28,260 bases of DNA from a virus, in IMG/VR virus record IMGVR_UViG_3300017788_000129, positions 1 to 28,260 of that record. The stretch is one strand, 5' to 3'. The notes beneath the pieces were generated by a model. That model was not told where the DNA came from. It worked only from the letters and a program-made list of their open reading frames with translations, and did no database searches. The translations under genes and the position numbers were made by a program. This document shows positions 23,627-28,260 of the stretch, in pieces; within the stretch, counting starts at the first letter, position 1, and each line of letters opens with the position of its first letter.

Positions 23627-24019
23627 TTATCTTACTCTTTCCAGAAACAAAGTTATTACTGTTGGTGCCGTATTATTTACAATAAAAAATTGTATTGATA
23701 CTTCAAATTTATTCTCATCTTCTCTTGCTTGTACAACTACTTCTTTTAAAGTTACTCTTGGTTCAAAATTCTTTATTACATCTTGTATCGCACGTTTTAT
23801 ATTTTGTGTGGCTAAAGGTCCATAATTTTCAAATAATTGTTGTCTAACCGAAGAACCAATTTCAGGATGAAATGGTTTTTCATAGTTTGCTAAAAAAACT
23901 AGATTTCTAACTGAACGAATTATTGCTTGATCACCTACACGAAAAGCAACATCCTTCGTTGAGGGATTTCTAGTAAAATTTAGATCTAAATCTCTAATAG
24001 TTCTTTTTATTATAGCCAT
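23627..24019 (-). CDS. 25: Baseplate wedge subunit gp25 (lysozyme-like fold family)
   Basis: The 130-residue product matches gp25 in size (T4: 132). It contains DLDLNFTRNPSTKDVAFR, AIIRSVRNLVFLANYEKPFHP, a GSSVRQQLFENYG segment and the conserved EPR motif (NFEPRVTL). Gp25 is the sheath initiator-like wedge protein present in all contractile injection systems; the EPR motif contributes to the conserved gp6-gp25-gp53 core bundle. Despite its lysozyme-family name, it is structural. It sits directly before gp6, the usual order. Confidence 0.95.
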   Translation of the reverse strand: MAIIKRTIRDLDLNFTRNPSTKDVAFRVGDQAIIRSVRNLVFLANYEKPFHPEIGSSVRQQLFENYGPLATQNIKRAIQDVIKNFEPRVTLKEVVVQAREDENKFEVSIQFFIVNNTAPTVITLFLERVR

Positions 24020-24026
24020 ATTTTAT

Positions 24027-24797
24027 TTATCTAAGAAAACCAAGAAGTTTTTGTTGTCCTATTTGAGTATCAAGCAAAACTTTACCACATGGATTATCAT
24101 ATATGCTTTCAATTAGAGAAGATAATGCCGCCTGTGTTAATCTTTCGAGTGCTTGCGAAAAAAAGTTATTATCCGAATTTATAATATTTTGTATTAAACT
24201 TGTAATTTCATTAATCCGAGAAACAATCTCATTAACATCCGCAAGACAGTTATTAATTTGAGCTATGAATCCTGCTATTTCACTTGCATGACCATTTAAT
24301 AACGAACTTGAAAATAAACCAGTCATACTATTTAAAAAACTAAAACAATCTGATACACCATCAACAGCGTTAGAAAGATTTTCTAAAGAACGACCTACGG
24401 ATAAGATCCTATCAAGACCTGGAGTTGAATTTGTGCCTTGTGGTATTAGACCGGACAAAATTTGTGTGTGCGTGCTGAATAATGCAAGTTGTTCAGACAA
24501 ACCACCCACACCACCAGTTCCTACCGCATTTAATATGCTTGTTTTTTCACCGGCACTCAAACATGCACTATTAGTAACAACACTATAAATTGACGTTAAA
24601 TTACCATCAAGACTTGTTATTGCATCCCCTACAGGGTTTTGAAATATTGCACTTCGACCCTCATTTACAAAAGTTTCAAAGATACTTTTTTGTGTGGGGG
24701 AAGCAATTATTCCTGCAGGAATACCGCTAGGAAATGCTAAAGATTCCGGTATTGATACCGGTGAAGTTGGACTTGCAATTGGATTTACAGCTGTCAT
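24027..24797 (-). CDS. Virion protein of unknown function between PAAR and gp25 (256 aa)
   Basis: I do not recognise a fold. The N-terminal 35 residues are Pro/Ser-rich (NPIASPTSPVSIPESLAFPSG). The rest looks mostly helical with Gly/Ser/Leu-rich stretches and six cysteines spread over the sequence (SACLS, SDCFSF, NNCLAD, NPCGK among them). The C-terminus has INEITSLIQNII and ERLTQAALSSLIESIYDNPCG. No signal peptide is apparent. AAAGGAAAAAA precedes the ATG, a strong ribosome binding site. The position between spike-tip and gp25 genes suggests a hub or tube-associated structural protein, which is inference from synteny. Confidence 0.65.
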   Translation of the reverse strand: MTAVNPIASPTSPVSIPESLAFPSGIPAGIIASPTQKSIFETFVNEGRSAIFQNPVGDAITSLDGNLTSIYSVVTNSACLSAGEKTSILNAVGTGGVGGLSEQLALFSTHTQILSGLIPQGTNSTPGLDRILSVGRSLENLSNAVDGVSDCFSFLNSMTGLFSSSLLNGHASEIAGFIAQINNCLADVNEIVSRINEITSLIQNIINSDNNFFSQALERLTQAALSSLIESIYDNPCGKVLLDTQIGQQKLLGFLR

Positions 24798-24812
24798 GAT
24801 TTTTTCCTTTAA

Positions 24813-25103
24813 TTAACCTCCGGCAAAAACTGTTGATGAACCAGTAAGAACCATTGAACCGCACTCTATCATGTCGCCAATTCTACCACAGCCAAGGCCA
24901 TTTATAAAAACTGTGGTTGATCCAACAGCCAAAACACTATCATGAGATCCTTGATCGGGACAAGAATGTGTTGCCCAATGATCCGATTGACGATGAATTC
25001 CGCGACCTTCAACAAAAACATTCAAACTTGACGTATCGTTTACTCTGGGCGGAAAACAATCATGACCTGTGCATAGGTCAGATAATAAAGTTACCCCTGG
25101 CAT
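24813..25103 (-). CDS. PAAR-like spike tip protein (gp5.4-like)
   Basis: The 96 residues fit the PAAR-repeat fold. There are PGV and TGHDCFPPR near the start, GRGIHRQSDHWATHSCP in the middle, VFINGLGCGRIGDMIECGS, and a C-terminal STVFAGG. Possible metal ligands are His14, His37 and/or His42, His46 and Cys48; PAAR tips typically coordinate Zn or Fe through three His and one Cys. The protein would cap the gp5 beta-helix and form the membrane-piercing point, as gp5.4 does in T4. GAGAGAAT precedes the ATG. It follows gp5 and a small coiled-coil protein. Confidence 0.88.
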   Translation of the reverse strand: MPGVTLLSDLCTGHDCFPPRVNDTSSLNVFVEGRGIHRQSDHWATHSCPDQGSHDSVLAVGSTTVFINGLGCGRIGDMIECGSMVLTGSSTVFAGG

Positions 25104-25104
25104 T

Positions 25105-25440
25105 TTATTCTCTCGTTAACAATAAAAATTTTTCTATTTGCTTTTCTATAATTTCTTTACGATTTGGCCACTTGATATAAATCTTCTCTGGATTTTTTGC
25201 TAAATTCTGTAAAAGAGGTAATATCATATCTTCAACTTTTTTCAGACGATCTCGTATTTCAAGTTCAACAAGACGTTTGTGTTCATCAACGTCAACTTTT
25301 GATAATAGACTATCAAGCTTTTCTTCAAGCTTTTTTACATCCTCAGTTGCAGCCATTGCAACTGGAGTTGGAGGTAATGTCAATGACTTTAGATATTCTT
25401 CTTCATCTACTGCGCTAAAACCAAAGTCGTTCTCTGCCAT
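25105..25440 (-). CDS. Small hub-locus coiled-coil protein (111 aa)
   Basis: I chose ATG at 25440, preceded by AAGGA at 25448-25452, over the in-frame ATG at 25479 that would overlap gp5 by 29 bases. The product starts MAENDFGFSAVDEEEYLKSL. It has an Ala/Pro-rich segment, then a predicted coiled coil (VKKLEEKLDSLLSKVD) and a basic helical C-terminus with IYIKWPNRKEIIEKQIEKF. I recall similar small proteins in T4-like marine phages near gp5, without a known function. A hub assembly factor or minor structural role is possible. Confidence 0.7.
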   Translation of the reverse strand: MAENDFGFSAVDEEEYLKSLTLPPTPVAMAATEDVKKLEEKLDSLLSKVDVDEHKRLVELEIRDRLKKVEDMILPLLQNLAKNPEKIYIKWPNRKEIIEKQIEKFLLLTRE

Positions 25441-25450
25441 GTTTTTTTCC

Positions 25451-27127
25451 TTATGCGTTAAGTCCTGTTTCATAGCCACCGCCTCGCCATGTCAATAGTC
25501 TGGGTCTACCTGTTCCTGTTCTATTTCCCCTACGATTAAAACTAATATGTAGCCAGCCATTTGGAGAATTAGCAGGTATTTCATATATGATTTGATCAAA
25601 ACTTAAATTTGTAGAAGCCCATTTACAAATTTCTAAAAGTTCGGCCTTCGATTTACTTGGCCAAGAAACATCAGCAGCTTGTCCAGCTCCATGTTGTGAC
25701 TGATTTTCACCAACTCTAAATGCACTATTGATACGCATTCCAGGATATTGTCTGCGAAGGGGTTCCAAACAATTTTCTGCTAGTGCTTGTAGATTACATG
25801 CAATTTCAGACTCTTTAAATCCTTTTTGAGCATTGATTCTATATGGAAATAAAATACCCGGACCTATTGTCAAATTTCTCAACTTGTAGTTTGGACTTAA
25901 ATTTTTATCGTAGTCTACGTCTTTTAGAGGTTCAGAGAAGTCTCCACAAGTTACTGGTGGTGATGGTTCGGTATTTGCTGGTTCTGGCGTAGTGTCTTTA
26001 GGGGCATCATTTGGTTTGAATTCTGGAGATGTTGCTGCATAATCTGGACTTACGTTTAATGTAACACCAGCAAAATTGAATGTTCCCGTTCCGCCAATAA
26101 CTTGACGTTGTTCTAAAACTGCCGTTTTGGGATCAAACTGTTGCTCTTTATAAGTTGCTGTCTCACCCGGAGGATTAAAATCTATACGAGGAGAAACAAA
26201 TTTCATGTCACCTGTAGAGACAACCTGATATGTTCCTTTTACAGATGTTTTCATATTTCCGCCAACTTTTAAATCAGCATCGCCACGAACCAATATAGAT
26301 CCTCGTCCATTAATTGTTATATTACAATCACCAAAAACCATAATATTGTTATCCGATAGCACTATTTCATATTTGTCTTTTACAATCTTCATAACACGAG
26401 TTCCGTCAGGATGCATCTCATCAAATGTTCCTGTACGATGTGCTATATGAACTCTTTCTGCACCAGGTGTATCATCAAATTCCATCACATGACCAGACTC
26501 AGATTCATAAACGTGATTATAAGGATATTGTGCCGCATATTTTGTTTCCGGCTCAGATAAAGCACTTTCATCCGCAGTTAAAATATTTTGAACAACGGTT
26601 TTCTTTTTTATTCCAACAATAGTATCGTCTACATCTTCATTTCGTGCAAGACGACTTACACTTGGTTCATTTGCAAAACTAGGAAATCTTTTTTGTGCTT
26701 CATCTTCAATTGTTGCTCCGCTACCATCTTGATTATATGTTCTTTTTACAACAACTTTTGGTGCTTGACTTAAAGCAAATGAATTTCTTGGATCCGAAAA
26801 TCCCTTATCTATTCTTGGCGTTCCATCAGGTATACCCGGTACAACACCCATCATGACTGGAAACTGTGCATCATCTCCATCCATAAAGAATCCAAATATC
26901 ATTTCACCCTCTTTAGGTGCTACCATACTTGATGCGTTTGAACCGAGAGGAACTATGGGATGAGACCAGGGTAAATCTTTAGTGGGTATTAAATTTCTAT
27001 CTTCAGTATGCCAACCAAATATTCTAACTTGACAACGACCAATCATTAATGGATCTTGACGATTTTCAACTACGCCAAACCACCAAACAAATCCATCTAA
27101 TCCCATAAAATTATTTTTGTCGATCAT
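25451..27127 (-). CDS. 5: Baseplate hub/spike gp5 with C-terminal M15 peptidase (558 aa)
   Basis: Residues 1-125 form a gp5 N-terminal OB-fold (GLDGFVWWFGVVENRQDP, GRCQVRIFGWH, EGEMIFGFFMDGDDAQFPVMMG). Residues about 210-330 show the gp5/VgrG beta-helix type: YESESGHVMEFDDTPGAE, GTFDEMHPDGTR and short repeats such as VRGDADLKVGGN. After a Pro/Thr linker, residues 432-558 are a zinc D,D-peptidase-like M15 domain with His479 and Asp486 (SQHGAGQAAD) and His527 (GWLHIS). T4 gp5 instead carries a lysozyme domain. The product would trimerise as the spike and cleave peptide crosslinks in the wall. ATGA overlaps the gp27-like gene. Confidence 0.87.
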   Translation of the reverse strand: MIDKNNFMGLDGFVWWFGVVENRQDPLMIGRCQVRIFGWHTEDRNLIPTKDLPWSHPIVPLGSNASSMVAPKEGEMIFGFFMDGDDAQFPVMMGVVPGIPDGTPRIDKGFSDPRNSFALSQAPKVVVKRTYNQDGSGATIEDEAQKRFPSFANEPSVSRLARNEDVDDTIVGIKKKTVVQNILTADESALSEPETKYAAQYPYNHVYESESGHVMEFDDTPGAERVHIAHRTGTFDEMHPDGTRVMKIVKDKYEIVLSDNNIMVFGDCNITINGRGSILVRGDADLKVGGNMKTSVKGTYQVVSTGDMKFVSPRIDFNPPGETATYKEQQFDPKTAVLEQRQVIGGTGTFNFAGVTLNVSPDYAATSPEFKPNDAPKDTTPEPANTEPSPPVTCGDFSEPLKDVDYDKNLSPNYKLRNLTIGPGILFPYRINAQKGFKESEIACNLQALAENCLEPLRRQYPGMRINSAFRVGENQSQHGAGQAADVSWPSKSKAELLEICKWASTNLSFDQIIYEIPANSPNGWLHISFNRRGNRTGTGRPRLLTWRGGGYETGLNA

Positions 27128-28260
27128 TGCTTTTTTAATTCTCTCAAATAAGGGTCATCGTTCTTTGCCGGCAATAGTTCTTGTGATAAACAATCACGAG
27201 TTCCTTCAACAATCATTTCATAACTTTGATAATCAAGTTTGTGTCTAATTGCGGTAATTAAATATCTTCCACTATAGTATGGATTATTTGGATCTTCTCC
27301 AGGTGTCTGTGTTTTTATCAACGGCATTTTAAACTCTATTATATCACCTACTGTCAAATACGTATCTCCGGGAATAACCAATTTTAATTTGAAAAAATTT
27401 AATTGATTTATTTGAGACATTCTTTGCGACATCCATCTCTCAACTAAACTTGGATTTATACCTGGTTGTTTTTTTGAAATAGATGGAATAACATCGTGTC
27501 CTCTATTTGTTGGATACATTCTTGTTCGTGCAAAATAATTTTTATAAGTTTTTGTTTGGGTTCTATCTTCATTTTCATTATGAAAAGGATATGCATGTTT
27601 ATATTCAGGTTCTTCAGGTATTCTATCATTATTAATATGAATTGAATTTTTAAAAAAATCGTCATAATTAAAAACATTATCATCAGCTCTAAGTCTAACC
27701 AAATCCACTGCTTTAAAATTATTTGAAAATAAACCAGATATTATTCCACGCATTACATCATATGTATTTACAATTTCATATTTTATTACATCTCTAAATT
27801 CATCTATAATTGTTTCGCCAGAAACGTCAATATTTTTCTGTTTAAATTTATATTTTGCCCTTGTTTGTTGTAAAAATAATTTTTCTAATGATTTAAAATT
27901 ATAACCCTCTCTGTTTTCATAAAACATAAAATTTGCACTAGAATTTTTTCTTGAAACTGAAATTGTTCTACCTGTTAACCATATTGCCGCTTGAAGTGGA
28001 TGTAAATTGGGTATTATTATATCTTGACGACCAAATGATTCTTCAATGTCTTTTGGATTACGAGGATCAAATTTTTTATTTGATACCCCCAGATGATTTT
28101 TTAAGATATCTTTAATTATAAATGAAGATGAAACACCTTTATATGACTTTGACATTGTTCTAGATAAAGATATTATATTTTCTTCAGAACAAAAATGTAA
28201 TGTATATGTTTGACTTGAACGAGATACTTGATTTATTTCATTATGTTGTAGCTTGTAAAT
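27124..28260 (-). CDS. 27: Baseplate hub gp27-like protein, C-terminal part (runs off right edge)
   Basis: The reading frame continues without a stop from the ATG at 28155 to the window edge at 28260, giving 35 more residues that include VSRSSQTYTLHFCSEENI. The true start is therefore outside. The order SKSYKG, IVKDIL-like helix, then GINPSLVERWMSQRMSQINQLNFF, VIPGDTYLTVGDIIEF and GRYLITAIRHKL matches gp27-like/late-control-D-type hub proteins as I recall them. Gp27 forms the trimeric hub that joins the tail tube to gp5. The gene overlaps gp5 by four bases (ATGA), as expected for hub partners made together. Confidence 0.8.
   Translation of the reverse strand: MYKLQHNEINQVSRSSQTYTLHFCSEENIISLSRTMSKSYKGVSSSFIIKDILKNHLGVSNKKFDPRNPKDIEESFGRQDIIIPNLHPLQAAIWLTGRTISVSRKNSSANFMFYENREGYNFKSLEKLFLQQTRAKYKFKQKNIDVSGETIIDEFRDVIKYEIVNTYDVMRGIISGLFSNNFKAVDLVRLRADDNVFNYDDFFKNSIHINNDRIPEEPEYKHAYPFHNENEDRTQTKTYKNYFARTRMYPTNRGHDVIPSISKKQPGINPSLVERWMSQRMSQINQLNFFKLKLVIPGDTYLTVGDIIEFKMPLIKTQTPGEDPNNPYYSGRYLITAIRHKLDYQSYEMIVEGTRDCLSQELLPAKNDDPYLRELKKQ

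Noticed and set aside
24024-24031. GATAAATA octamer on the minus strand before gp25
   Set aside because: It lies only five bases from the gp25 start codon, so a transcript from it would begin inside the gene.
25441-25479. Upstream in-frame start for the small hub-locus protein
   Set aside because: It would overlap gp5 by 29 bases, whereas ATG at 25440 has an AAGGA site at proper distance.
28153-28155. ATG as the start of the gp27-like protein
   Set aside because: The frame is open for 35 further codons to the window edge, and those residues look like family sequence, so the start is outside the window.

Overview
The window looks like part of the late structural region of a T4-like marine myovirus. 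It is AT-rich, densely packed and almost entirely on the minus strand. Its core is a baseplate gene order typical of T4-like cyanophages and pelagiphages: gp27, gp5, a small coiled-coil protein, PAAR spike tip, a 256-residue protein, gp25, gp6, gp7-like, gp8, and a giant DUF4815 (gp10-like) protein. The host (cyanobacterium, SAR11 or another marine bacterium) cannot be decided from this sequence. No tRNA, rRNA, integrase, IS element or CRISPR array was seen. No stretch above 300 bases lacks a gene.

Reading in the direction of transcription (right to left): 28260-23627 encodes the central hub and spike (gp27-like, open at the window edge; gp5 with a C-terminal M15 peptidase instead of lysozyme; PAAR tip) and gp25. 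23625-16872 encodes the wedge proteins gp6, gp7-like and gp8. 16862-10282 encodes the DUF4815 protein and a separate protein carrying a module that I recall being fused to it in relatives. 10280-5940 holds a coiled-coil protein and fibre-like proteins, including one with an intact type-1 copper (cupredoxin) motif and a GC-rich mosaic lectin-type fibre.

5924-2474 is an adhesin locus. It has two paralogous glycine-rich adhesins and two paralogous 145-residue proteins, with one plus-strand 2-oxoglutarate/Fe(II) dioxygenase between them. The last ten codons of a second oxygenase survive as a remnant, so one adhesin gene is bracketed by imperfect 30-bp direct repeats. 2459-1 holds a PP-loop ATP pyrophosphatase, two small structural proteins and the start of a fibre built on 21-residue repeats.

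Genes are translationally coupled (ATGA and TAATG overlaps, 0-3 base gaps), as expected for assembly-line structural operons. Two CATAAATA octamers resemble T4-type late promoters. The most unusual features are the direct-repeat-flanked adhesin with its oxygenase, the cupredoxin fibre domain, the internal duplication that interrupts a lectin fold in gp7, and the compositional mosaic of the 788-residue fibre.
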